A stretch of 64,000 nucleotides of DNA, taken from NCBI RefSeq assembly GCF_000376885.1, contig NZ_AQXR01000011.1, positions 124,001 through 188,000 on the forward strand, in the 5' to 3' direction. The position numbers and the translations under genes are program-made. This stretch comes from Alloscardovia criceti DSM 17774. GTDB lineage: Bacteria; Actinomycetota; Actinomycetes; Actinomycetales; Bifidobacteriaceae. Below, one piece after another: positions 9,053 through 17,679 of the stretch. The notes beneath the pieces were generated by a model. The model ran no database searches. It was not told where the DNA came from and worked only from the letters and a program-made list of their open reading frames with translations. How positions within the stretch are numbered: the first letter of the stretch is position 1; every line of letters starts with the position of its first letter.

Positions 9053-11698
9053 ATGAAAGCAGCACAAACCGCTACCCAACAGAGTAAAAAATCCTCCCGA
9101 GGCATTGCTCAAAGCTTCGCCACCTTGGGCAAAGATCTCGTAAAATTTCTCATGAGAAGACCCTTATCGCTGATCTTTGCGGCGATTTTTGTGCTCGTCA
9201 ACATAGGTATGCGTGTGGCTTGGGATCTTGGATTTCTACGCGATTCCTCGTTGCCCGCCGGTACCGTGGACAAATTTCCCGGTACATTTTTCCGCATCAG
9301 CTTTGAGCATCTGTCGGGGTATGGATGGCTGAGAAGCTTAGGAACTCTGGTCATCGTTAACACCCTGCCGAGCATTGTCATCGGCGTATTGCTGATTGTC
9401 ATCTGCTTTGGCCTTGCAGAACGAAAACTGGGCATTCTCAAAAGCCTTTTCGTTTCCCTCGTCAGCACAACCATTGGCTTGTCCTCCGCAATTGCCTTGT
9501 ATTATGCGGCGTATTCGGGTACTATGCGATGGTCTGCACTGAAAAATCTGCCCGTGAACTACGGGGTAACGGTAGCTGTCATCGGCGCCTTTATGGCGGC
9601 GTCGGCGACCATGAGCCCGTTATGGCAGCGACGCATTTCCGTCATCGTGTACGCATCCGCGGCAACCTTGATCCTGTATAGCGGGGAATTTGTGGACTAT
9701 GCCTTGCTGCTGAGCGCCTTCGTGGGGCAAATGTGCGGCTATATGGTGACCAGCAACAACGTGTACGCTGTGGTGTCCACCTACAAATACATAGGTGTCA
9801 TCGAAAAGCGTCGTATTTTTGCTGTTATTTATACGATTCTTGCTTTCGGCCCCATTGTATCCACCTTCTCGCGCGTGCATGCGGGTCCGCTGTCGGCTAT
9901 TGGCATGCTGATGAGTTCCGATACGGTCAGTCTTTCCAATGCCACCATGTGCGAAAATAATTCCCTGCGTTCCGATTGCATCGTCCTTCATCGAGTTTTG
10001 GGAGCCGATGGGTCTCTCAGTCTGAGTTTGAGTCTGACCTTATTTGTGGTTATGCTCACGATTGCTTGGGGATTATTGAAGGGAAGCCGTGTAGCTGCGT
10101 GGACCGCAATTGTAATGAGCAGTATTACGGCTCTGCTGACCGCGAGTTTCTATGTCTTCCTTCCGCTGGGACAAGCGTGGTATTTCAATCTTTCCCTGTG
10201 GAAGCGTGTGGCTTACATGTTTACGCATGGAGCGTTGATGAACGTCCTCTTGCTTATCGCCATTGTAGTGGGCTTTATCATCGCTCTAGTCATGAATTTT
10301 GAGGCATTCCCACGCCAAATCCGGCGTACCCACGTCATGATGGGCGCTATGGGCATCGTTTTTGCTGGCATCATTTTGGGTTCTATAAGCCTGTGGTCCA
10401 CGGCCGATATGCGTATGCAATACTCGGGACATGATTGGATGCTTCACGATGTGGTACTGCTCGTGATGACCACGTTAACGCACTTTTTCCCCATGGGCTT
10501 TTTGCATCAAACCTGGGCGGTGAGCAGCCTAGCCTCTCACTCAACGTGGCATCATGCTCTCGCTTTTGGCAGCGCAATTCTTTTCTGGGTGATTGTCGAA
10601 GCCGTGCTGCTCACATGGCTGAATATTAAGCAGGGCGCACACGAGGCAGAGCAGTCCCATGTGGATGCTGTGCTGAAGACCGGTGGCGAATCCATGTCCT
10701 TTATGTCCACCTGGGATGGCAATAATTATTGGTTTAGTGAAGATCAGAAAAGTGCCATTGCTTACCGCGTGTATCTCAATATGGCCATCGCCGTTACCGG
10801 ACCTTTTGGCCCGGCGGACAATTACGAAAATGCGCTGATCGGCTTTAGCAAGTTCTGCGAAGAGCACGGATGGACGCCCGTGATGTACAGCGTGCACGAC
10901 TCGCAACGCGAAATTCTCGAATCCTGGGGGTGGAACAGCCTCGACGTGGGCACAGAGATGATTATCAATCCGCGCGAGTGGAAAACCACCGGCAAAAAAT
11001 GGCAGGATATCCGCACAGCGGTGAACAAGGCCAGCCGTGAAGGCATTACGGATGTCTTGTCTACGTTTAAGGCAGAGCCGGTAGAAATTCGCCAGCAGAT
11101 TATGGATTTGTCCGAAGAGTGGGCAGAAGAAAAATCGCTTCCGGAGATGAAATTCACCTTGGGTGGTGTGGAAGAACTGATGGATTCTCGTGTGAAAATC
11201 CTCTACGCGATTGATGAAGAGGGAACTGTGCAAGCCGTCACGAGTTGGCTACCTACGTATCGCCAGGGGCATATTGTGGGGTGGACGCTTGACTTTATGC
11301 GACATCGTAATGATAGTATGAAGGGGATTATGGAATTTCTCATTGCGAGAATGGCGCAGCGATTGCACGATCAAGGTGAGGAAGATCCGGAGAACTCCGT
11401 AGAATTCCTCAGTTTATCGGCCGCCCCACTGTCCGGCATGGAAGTGCGTGAAGGGCAATCCGAGTTCCTGTCGCATGCCCTTCAACTCATGGGTAAGCTC
11501 TTGGAACCAGCCTACGGATTTGGCTCTTTGTTCTTCTTCAAGAAGAAATTCCAACCACACGAACAGCACGTCTACATCGTGTACCCAGATTCGGCAAAGC
11601 TTGTGCAAGTGTCCCTTGCCATTGGACATGCGTATCTTCCGCAGATGTCCGCCAATGATTTGTTGGCTTTACTGCGTACCATGCGAGGCGATGCCTAA
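9053..11698 (+). CDS. MprF-like membrane protein with C-terminal aminoacyl-lipid synthase (DUF2156) domain
   Basis: 881 residues. The first 550 or so form about a dozen hydrophobic segments with a rhomboid-like N-terminal part. The last 330 are a soluble DUF2156/LPG-synthase domain of GNAT-like fold, beginning near MSFMSTWDGNNYWFS (about 10695). Proteins of this architecture transfer an amino acid from aminoacyl-tRNA to phosphatidylglycerol or diacylglycerol, which lowers surface negative charge and raises resistance to cationic peptides. Substrate and amino acid cannot be read from the sequence. AGGAG precedes the ATG by 6 nt. The upstream esterase gene is in the same direction and probably co-transcribed. 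Assignment to the family is firm; the exact lipid product is not. Confidence 0.8.
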   Translation: MKAAQTATQQSKKSSRGIAQSFATLGKDLVKFLMRRPLSLIFAAIFVLVNIGMRVAWDLGFLRDSSLPAGTVDKFPGTFFRISFEHLSGYGWLRSLGTLVIVNTLPSIVIGVLLIVICFGLAERKLGILKSLFVSLVSTTIGLSSAIALYYAAYSGTMRWSALKNLPVNYGVTVAVIGAFMAASATMSPLWQRRISVIVYASAATLILYSGEFVDYALLLSAFVGQMCGYMVTSNNVYAVVSTYKYIGVIEKRRIFAVIYTILAFGPIVSTFSRVHAGPLSAIGMLMSSDTVSLSNATMCENNSLRSDCIVLHRVLGADGSLSLSLSLTLFVVMLTIAWGLLKGSRVAAWTAIVMSSITALLTASFYVFLPLGQAWYFNLSLWKRVAYMFTHGALMNVLLLIAIVVGFIIALVMNFEAFPRQIRRTHVMMGAMGIVFAGIILGSISLWSTADMRMQYSGHDWMLHDVVLLVMTTLTHFFPMGFLHQTWAVSSLASHSTWHHALAFGSAILFWVIVEAVLLTWLNIKQGAHEAEQSHVDAVLKTGGESMSFMSTWDGNNYWFSEDQKSAIAYRVYLNMAIAVTGPFGPADNYENALIGFSKFCEEHGWTPVMYSVHDSQREILESWGWNSLDVGTEMIINPREWKTTGKKWQDIRTAVNKASREGITDVLSTFKAEPVEIRQQIMDLSEEWAEEKSLPEMKFTLGGVEELMDSRVKILYAIDEEGTVQAVTSWLPTYRQGHIVGWTLDFMRHRNDSMKGIMEFLIARMAQRLHDQGEEDPENSVEFLSLSAAPLSGMEVREGQSEFLSHALQLMGKLLEPAYGFGSLFFFKKKFQPHEQHVYIVYPDSAKLVQVSLAIGHAYLPQMSANDLLALLRTMRGDA

Positions 11699-11774
11699 AC
11701 ATTTATAAACGAAAACGATAAGCCGAGCTGGAAGAAAACTCCAAACCCCAGCCGAGCGGATGGTTGAGGAAAAA

Positions 11775-12449
11775 ATGAATCAGTCAGTCCTCGTCAGACC
11801 AGCTGAGGAAAAAGATTTTGACCAACTTTCTCACATCATGTTTCACACGTGGTATGAGATGGACATGGAGCAGGCTTCTGCGCATACGACGCAGCTGTTG
11901 CATGCCCTGTCCCGCTATGATGTAGCACATTATTTGGAAACATCCACCCACGCCTTGGTAGCCATCGATGAGGCGCATTCGACGGCTCAGCAAGACCATG
12001 TTTTGGGTGTAGCCATGTGGCGCAACGACGCCGACTGGCGGGCGCACATTTCCCAAAAAAGCGTGGCAGCATCGGAATTACAAAAGATCGATAATCTGCG
12101 CCGCATGGATGCAGATTTTGAAAAAATGTATCAAGAATTTTCCGAAGATGCTCAGCGCACAGTAGATCTTGCCCGGCACGCGGCCGCACAGAGCGAAGCG
12201 GAACTGCGCCTCTTTATGATTGCGTCTCAGGCGCGTGGTCGAGGAGTGGGTAAAAAGCTACTCTCGCGTGCTGAAAATTCGATGCGCACCAGTGGCGCCC
12301 GCCAGTACTATCTGTATACTGATAGCGAATGCGATTACAGCTTCTACGATTACAAAGGCATGAAGCGCGTCACGCAAGCCCTTCAGGTCCCAGGACCGGG
12401 AGGACGTACCGTAGATAAATTCATCTACACACAACAACTGAATAAGTAA
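11775..12449 (+). CDS. GNAT-family N-acetyltransferase
   Basis: 224 residues with a GNAT fold. N-terminal VRPAEEKDFDQLS is typical of strand 1/helix 1, and the acetyl-CoA loop is QARGRGVGKKLL (about 12229-12260). A helical insertion rich in charged residues lies between about 80 and 135. The substrate is unknown. The ATG at 11775 has GAGGAA at 11766-11771; an in-frame ATG at 11760 has no comparable ribosome site. It follows the MprF-like gene by 76 nt and may belong to the same transcript. Protein or small-molecule acetylation are both possible. Confidence 0.8.
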   Translation: MNQSVLVRPAEEKDFDQLSHIMFHTWYEMDMEQASAHTTQLLHALSRYDVAHYLETSTHALVAIDEAHSTAQQDHVLGVAMWRNDADWRAHISQKSVAASELQKIDNLRRMDADFEKMYQEFSEDAQRTVDLARHAAAQSEAELRLFMIASQARGRGVGKKLLSRAENSMRTSGARQYYLYTDSECDYSFYDYKGMKRVTQALQVPGPGGRTVDKFIYTQQLNK

Positions 12450-12488
12450 AAAAATAATTATAATTACAATTTAAAATGTAGCGGACTT

Positions 12489-12512
12489 GAGCCGTCGAAG
12501 TACGACGGAAAC
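12489..12512 (+). other. Small hairpin in the leader of the MFS gene
   Basis: CCGTCG (12492-12497) pairs with CGACGG (12503-12508) around the loop AAGTA. Flanking TGAG/CTCA can extend it with a small bulge. It lies about 40 nt before the MFS start and after an AT-rich stretch (12450-12478). No T run follows, so it is more likely a leader structure or operator than a terminator. Confidence 0.3.
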
Positions 12513-12550
12513 TCATCAGCTGCCCCTTGTTCGAAAGTTAGGTTCTTCAC

Positions 12551-13834
12551 GTGTATAGGAAGATTTTCACCATTCCGGGCACTGCTGCGTTCTCCATCTC
12601 CGGAGCGATGACGCGCGCCACTATGTCCACCATCGGTTTGAGCATGATTTTGTGCTTAAACAATTTGTATAACGAGTGGACATCTGCAGGATTGATGAGC
12701 GCAGTATATATTATTGCAGCTTCGATAGTTACACCAATTTACGCAAAGCTTTTCGACCGTTTTGGTCAGAAAAAAGTGGGTCTGATTACGGCCCCAATCC
12801 AGTTTGGTTTGTTACTCGCATTCGCCGCGGCCGCCTATATGCGCGCGCCTTTGCCTGTGCTCTTTGTGCTGGCCGTGCTCGTGGGATGCTGTATGTATGC
12901 CGTGGGAGCCGTAGTGCGTACTCGCTGGTCTTGGGCTTTGCGCGATAAGCCTGAGGAATACTTAAATACGGCTTACTCCTTGGAATCGGCCATCGACGAG
13001 TTGATTTTCATCGTAGGTCCTATCGCGGCTGCAACGATTTCTACGAGCTTCCCACCAGTGTCCACGATTATTCCATTCATTCTCTTTGGTGGTATTAACT
13101 TCGTGGGCGCTATGATTTTCTACAATTTGAAATCTGCCACGCCTCCGGCTGTGGAAACCTTGCACACGGTAAACGTAGATAAAACAGATGAACTGGCAGA
13201 GTCTAACTCTGCCATGAGCGGTTCTGAGCAATTGCGGGCGCGCAATATTTTGTTCTACCCAGGCATGCTGCTGCTGGTACTGGCTATTACGGTGTTTAAT
13301 TCTACGTTCTCGGCATTTGATGTGACGATGACGGCCGTGATGCAAACTATGGGACACTATCAGCAGGTGGGCTTTATGCTCGCCACCATTGCAGCTGGCT
13401 CGCTTATCGGCGCCTTGGTTTTCGGTTCGCGCAAGCATACACACAATGCGTGGATGCGCATGATTCTCTTTATGGTGTTGCTCGCTTTGGGCATTGCGGG
13501 TGTGGCGATGACGGTGCACAATTTGTGGATTGCGGCTATTTTCGGCGTGTTCTCGGGTCTTTTTGTGGCTCCAACCTACGCCAGTGCAAACCTGATTATG
13601 CGCAATACGGCTCCGCCAAACAAGCTCACGGAAGGATTGAGCTGGATTTCCACGGGTTCCACCATCGGCGCTTCGATGGGATCTGCCGTGGGAGGCATTT
13701 TCCTCGATAGGATTGGCGATTTTGCCACGATGAACCTGGTCTGGCTTTTCGCTGCTTTGGCTATCCCATTCTTCTTCTTCGGATATCTGCAAGTCAGAGC
13801 TTTTGAAAAGAAACATGCCGTTTCCCAGCAATAA
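12551..13834 (+). CDS. MFS transporter
   Basis: 427 residues with about twelve hydrophobic segments and a hydrophilic central loop (about residues 195-225) dividing two six-helix halves, as in the major facilitator superfamily. The cytoplasmic loop after helix 2 reads AKLFDRFGQKKVG, the classical MFS motif A region. The likely substrate is a drug or metabolite exported by proton antiport, but nothing identifies it. The start is a GTG at 12551; upstream ribosome-site complementarity is weak (TTAGG), and an in-frame ATG at 12608 would remove most of helix 1. A terminator follows at 13921. Confidence 0.8.
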   Translation: MYRKIFTIPGTAAFSISGAMTRATMSTIGLSMILCLNNLYNEWTSAGLMSAVYIIAASIVTPIYAKLFDRFGQKKVGLITAPIQFGLLLAFAAAAYMRAPLPVLFVLAVLVGCCMYAVGAVVRTRWSWALRDKPEEYLNTAYSLESAIDELIFIVGPIAAATISTSFPPVSTIIPFILFGGINFVGAMIFYNLKSATPPAVETLHTVNVDKTDELAESNSAMSGSEQLRARNILFYPGMLLLVLAITVFNSTFSAFDVTMTAVMQTMGHYQQVGFMLATIAAGSLIGALVFGSRKHTHNAWMRMILFMVLLALGIAGVAMTVHNLWIAAIFGVFSGLFVAPTYASANLIMRNTAPPNKLTEGLSWISTGSTIGASMGSAVGGIFLDRIGDFATMNLVWLFAALAIPFFFFGYLQVRAFEKKHAVSQQ

Positions 13835-13920
13835 TCTCTGGGGCGTTTAAGCTAGAGGTAGGAAGCAAATAGGCACACACTCTCGCGCAGGGCGCAACAG
13901 AGCGGTGTAACAGAGTAATG

Positions 13921-13951
13921 AGAGGCTGGTGACAAAGAACCAGCCTCTTTT
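13921..13951 (+). terminator. Rho-independent terminator between MFS gene and dapB
   Basis: AGAGGCTGGT (13921-13930) pairs perfectly with ACCAGCCTCT (13939-13948) around an 8-nt loop, followed by TTTT. It ends only about 20 nt before dapB, so it could also act in the dapB leader. Confidence 0.8.
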
Positions 13952-13971
13952 CACAAGTCAAAGGAGCAGAT

Positions 13972-14712
13972 ATGATACGTGTTTCGGTGGTGGGTGCACA
14001 AGGTCGCATGGGTAGCCATGTGGTCGATGCCGTGAATACAGCGGCAGATATGGTATTAGCAAAAACCGTGGATGCAGGTGACGATATCAGCGTTATTTCC
14101 CCAGACAACACGGACGTAGCCGTGGAATTTTCTGTCCCATCCGCAAGCCTCGATAATGTGCTTGCCCTCGTGAGCCAAGGGGTGCATGTGGTTGTCGGTA
14201 CCACCGGCTGGACTGAGGATAAGCTCGATACGCTGCGCAAGGCTTTGAGTGAGCATCCCGAGCTCAGCGTTTTCATCGCTCCAAACTTCGCCATCTCTAC
14301 TGTACTGGCTGAGCATTTTGCTGCCCAAGCTGCGCAGTACTTTGAATCTGCGGAAATTATTGAGCTGCATCACCCGGATAAGGTAGATGCTCCAAGCGGT
14401 ACAGCCTTGCATACCGCGCAGAAAATTGCCGAAGCCCGCAAAGCGGCTCATATGGATGACATTCCTGACAATACGCAGTCTGATGGCGGCTCTCGCGGTC
14501 AAGTCGTGGACGGCATCCACGTGCACGCCGTGCGTCTGCGTGGCCTGAACGCTCACGAAGAAGTACTTTTCGGCAATGCAGGCGAGCAGCTCGTTATCCG
14601 CGCAGATTCCTTCGACAGAGTCTCCTTTATGCCCGGCGTTTTGCTCGCGGTCCGAAACGCAGGCAAGAGCTCTGGACTAACCGTAGGACTAGAGAATTAT
14701 TTGGACCTCTAG
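13972..14712 (+). CDS. dapB: 4-hydroxy-tetrahydrodipicolinate reductase
   Basis: Second dedicated enzyme of the diaminopimelate/lysine branch: NAD(P)H-dependent reduction of the product of DapA, in the cytoplasm. 246 residues, normal length. The N-terminal Rossmann motif is VGAQGRMG (6-13). The C-terminal catalytic region reads HHPDKVDAPSGTA near 133-145, with the family's His pair and the Lys. The ATG has AAAGGAG upstream. dapA follows after 47 nt, giving a dapBA pair; the product feeds peptidoglycan cross-links and lysine. Confidence 0.97.
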   Translation: MIRVSVVGAQGRMGSHVVDAVNTAADMVLAKTVDAGDDISVISPDNTDVAVEFSVPSASLDNVLALVSQGVHVVVGTTGWTEDKLDTLRKALSEHPELSVFIAPNFAISTVLAEHFAAQAAQYFESAEIIELHHPDKVDAPSGTALHTAQKIAEARKAAHMDDIPDNTQSDGGSRGQVVDGIHVHAVRLRGLNAHEEVLFGNAGEQLVIRADSFDRVSFMPGVLLAVRNAGKSSGLTVGLENYLDL

Positions 14713-14759
14713 CGTGATTTAATAATTTTTAGTCAAACCCAGAAGGTAATTTCATAAAT

Positions 14760-15671
14760 ATGACTACCGAGATGCATCTGTTAGAAAATGCGCCTTTCGG
14801 TCGGGTTATCCCAGCAATGGTGACCCCTATGAAGGCGGATGGAGAAATCGATTACGAAGCTGCTCAGAAACTCGCTCAGCACCTTGTAAAAGATGGAGCA
14901 GATGGCATCCTACTTAATGGAACAACCGGCGAATCGCCTACGACCCACCTCGAGGAGAAGATTGACCTCGTCCGTGCTGTCAAAGAAGTTGTAGACGTTC
15001 CGATTATTACGGGAGCCGGCTCGAATGATACAGCGCATTCCGTGCGCATGGCAGAACACATTCAAGAAGCTGGAGCAGATGCGTTGCTCATCGTGGCTCC
15101 ATACTATTCAAGACCATCACAAGAGGGCATTTTCCAGCATTATAAGGCTGTAAATGATTCCTCAGACGTGCCTGTAATTATTTATGATGTCCCAGGACGT
15201 ACCGGTGTGCGCATTTCCACCGATACTTACGTACGCCTTGCGGGACTCTCACAGGTGACTGCGGTGAAGGATGCTACAGGAGATTTGGCCGCAGCAGTAG
15301 TAAAGAAGATGGAAACGGGTCTTGCATGGTATTCCGGAGATGATGGCGTGTACTTGCCATTCCTGTCCATCGGAGCAGTGGGCATCATTTCCGTTATTGC
15401 CCACGTGGCCGCTGGCCCATTGCGCGAGCTCACGCAAGCCTTCGATGAAGGTCACATTTTGGAAGCACAGCGCATTGCCGTACACCTCGCTCCGCTGGTG
15501 GGAGCCTTGAATGGGGACGGTTTCCAGGCTGTGATGGCGAAGGCCGCTTGCCAGGTTCAGGGGTATATCCCAGATACCTCCATGCGTTTGCCAAATGTGG
15601 GTCCCGATGGCGCACAGCTGATCAAGGCACGTGAAGGTATGCGTGCTTCGGGAGTGCTCAAGCATAAGTAG
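14760..15671 (+). CDS. dapA: 4-hydroxy-tetrahydrodipicolinate synthase
   Basis: Class I aldolase-like TIM barrel that condenses pyruvate with aspartate semialdehyde. 303 residues. GTTGESPT near residue 55 is the signature motif; Tyr in IIYDVPGRTG near 142 and the Schiff-base Lys in VTAVKDATGD near 170 are present. The ribosome site is weak and distant (AGAAGG), so the gene may depend on coupling with dapB. RNase J follows 63 nt downstream, an arrangement often seen in actinobacteria. Confidence 0.97.
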   Translation: MTTEMHLLENAPFGRVIPAMVTPMKADGEIDYEAAQKLAQHLVKDGADGILLNGTTGESPTTHLEEKIDLVRAVKEVVDVPIITGAGSNDTAHSVRMAEHIQEAGADALLIVAPYYSRPSQEGIFQHYKAVNDSSDVPVIIYDVPGRTGVRISTDTYVRLAGLSQVTAVKDATGDLAAAVVKKMETGLAWYSGDDGVYLPFLSIGAVGIISVIAHVAAGPLRELTQAFDEGHILEAQRIAVHLAPLVGALNGDGFQAVMAKAACQVQGYIPDTSMRLPNVGPDGAQLIKAREGMRASGVLKHK

Positions 15672-15734
15672 ATTCATCGGTAGTGGAACAGGCTTATAGG
15701 AGCTTCGGCTCACACATTCAACGAAAGGTTAGAT

Positions 15735-17576
15735 ATGCCTTCCACTCAAGGAACGCGTAAAAATACACGCAAAACAAACTCGCGCGGATTACACAAATCC
15801 ACGCGCACACGTAAACCACGCAATACTGCACCTGCTCATACCGTTAATGCACAGGCCAATCCAAACACCACTTCCGACGGTAAGCCATTAATCGCTCCAC
15901 CAAAGTATCGCAAGGGCTCCATGCGCATTGTGCCTCTGGGCGGTTTGGGCGAAATTGGTCGCAATATGAATGTGATCGAGTACAACGGTCATATTTTGCT
16001 CATCGATTGTGGTGTACTCTTCCCAGAAGAAGAACAGCCAGGTGTGGATCTCATCCTGCCTGATTTCAGCTATATCAAAGATCGTCTCGACAAGGTGGAA
16101 GCACTAGTGCTGACACACGGTCACGAAGACCACATCGGCGGTGTGCCTTATTTGCTGCGCTTACGCAAGGATATTCCACTTATCGGGTCCAAGCTGACCT
16201 TGGCTTTAGTAGAAGCCAAGTGCAAGGAGCATCACATTAATCCTGTGCTCAAGCCAGTTCAGGGCCGCGACAAGATGAAGGTGGGTGCTTTCAACCTCGA
16301 ATTCATCACCGTCACCCACTCCATCCCAGATGCGTTGGCTGTATCTGTGAAAACGCCAGCCGGTCATATCATCGACACCGGCGATATGAAGCTCGATCAG
16401 TTGCCACTGGATCACAAGATTACAGATTTACGTCAATTTGCAAAGCTCGGCGAGCAGGGCGTGGATTTGCTCATGTCCGACTCCACCAATGCGGAGGTGC
16501 CAGGCTTCGTTAAGCCAGAAACCACCATCGGTCCTGCTCTGGATCGCGCATTTGCCGAAGCCAGCCGCAAGATTATCGTGGCCAGCTTCTCCTCACATGT
16601 GCACCGTGTGCAGCAAGTCGTGGACGCCGCGCATAAGAATGGCCGCAAGGTGGTCTTCGTGGGTCGCTCCATGGTGCGCAATATGGGCATTGCAGCCGAC
16701 TTGGGTTATCTGCATTTGCCAGAAGATACCGTCGTTGATCTCAAGAAAGCGCACGATATCCAGGACGATAAGATCGTGTACATGTGCACCGGTTCGCAGG
16801 GCGAGCCTATGGCCGCTTTGGGACGCATTGCTGATGGTAACCACCCAGACATCACCGTGGGTGAGTTTGATACCGTGATTTTGGCCAGCTCCTTGATTCC
16901 AGGCAACGAGCATGGCGTATACAAGGTCATCAATAAGCTGACACGCATGGGCGCCCGTGTGGTCAACAAGGACAACGCCGCCATTCATGTCTCCGGACAC
17001 TGCGATGAAGGCGAACTTTTGTACTTCTACAATATTGTGCAGCCGAAGTGTGCGATGCCTATCCACGGCGAGCACCGTCATCTCGTGGCTAATGGTTTGA
17101 TTGCGGTGAAGACAGGCGTGGATCCAAACAACGTCGTGCTGGCAGAAGACGGCGATGTGGTCGACCTGTACAAGGGCAATGCGGCGGTCGTCGGTTCTGT
17201 GCCATGCGGCTATGTCTACGTGGATGGTCAATCCGTGGGTGAGATTGGCGAAGAAGAGCTCGAAAAGCGTCGTATTCTGTCCGAAGAAGGCTTCGTCTCC
17301 TCCTTCGTGGTTGTGGATACGGAAATGAACGAGGTCGTCACCGGTCCAAAGATTTATCTGAACGCCGTTGCAGAAGATGCCAGCGACTTTATGGAAGTGC
17401 GCTCACGCATTATTACGGACCTCGAAGACGCAATGGGACGTGGCACACATGACACCTACCAGCTGCAGCAAATTATGCGCCGCACGCTCGGGGGCTGGAT
17501 TGCACGAAAGTTTAACCGTCGCCGTCCAATGATTGTGCCTGTTGTAGCCGATGTAGCCCAGGATGTCCAAAAATAA
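15735..17576 (+). CDS. rnj: Ribonuclease J
   Basis: 613 residues. The metallo-beta-lactamase/beta-CASP nuclease core starts near residue 60 (IVPLGGLGEIGRN), with the metal-binding motif HGHEDHIGG near 128-136 and a later conserved His in VSGHCDEGEL near 420. The last 100 or so residues form the C-terminal dimerisation domain. It processes and degrades RNA by 5'-3' exo- and endonucleolytic cleavage. The first 55 residues are an Arg/Lys/Thr-rich extension, probably disordered and RNA-binding. The ATG at 15735 is preceded by AAAGG. Confidence 0.95.
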   Translation: MPSTQGTRKNTRKTNSRGLHKSTRTRKPRNTAPAHTVNAQANPNTTSDGKPLIAPPKYRKGSMRIVPLGGLGEIGRNMNVIEYNGHILLIDCGVLFPEEEQPGVDLILPDFSYIKDRLDKVEALVLTHGHEDHIGGVPYLLRLRKDIPLIGSKLTLALVEAKCKEHHINPVLKPVQGRDKMKVGAFNLEFITVTHSIPDALAVSVKTPAGHIIDTGDMKLDQLPLDHKITDLRQFAKLGEQGVDLLMSDSTNAEVPGFVKPETTIGPALDRAFAEASRKIIVASFSSHVHRVQQVVDAAHKNGRKVVFVGRSMVRNMGIAADLGYLHLPEDTVVDLKKAHDIQDDKIVYMCTGSQGEPMAALGRIADGNHPDITVGEFDTVILASSLIPGNEHGVYKVINKLTRMGARVVNKDNAAIHVSGHCDEGELLYFYNIVQPKCAMPIHGEHRHLVANGLIAVKTGVDPNNVVLAEDGDVVDLYKGNAAVVGSVPCGYVYVDGQSVGEIGEEELEKRRILSEEGFVSSFVVVDTEMNEVVTGPKIYLNAVAEDASDFMEVRSRIITDLEDAMGRGTHDTYQLQQIMRRTLGGWIARKFNRRRPMIVPVVADVAQDVQK

Positions 17577-17679
17577 TTCCTCGCTTCCATTACTGAAATT
17601 ATTGAAATAACCATCGTGTGTGTAGGGCTGGAGCAGAAGTTGTGCGCAGCCCGGCACACACCCCATAGAAAAGAGAAAA

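Noticed and set aside
17581-17679. GTGTGTG/CACACAC imperfect hairpin as a terminator before pepN
   Set aside because: Stem is broken and no T run follows; mentioned only within the pepN entry.
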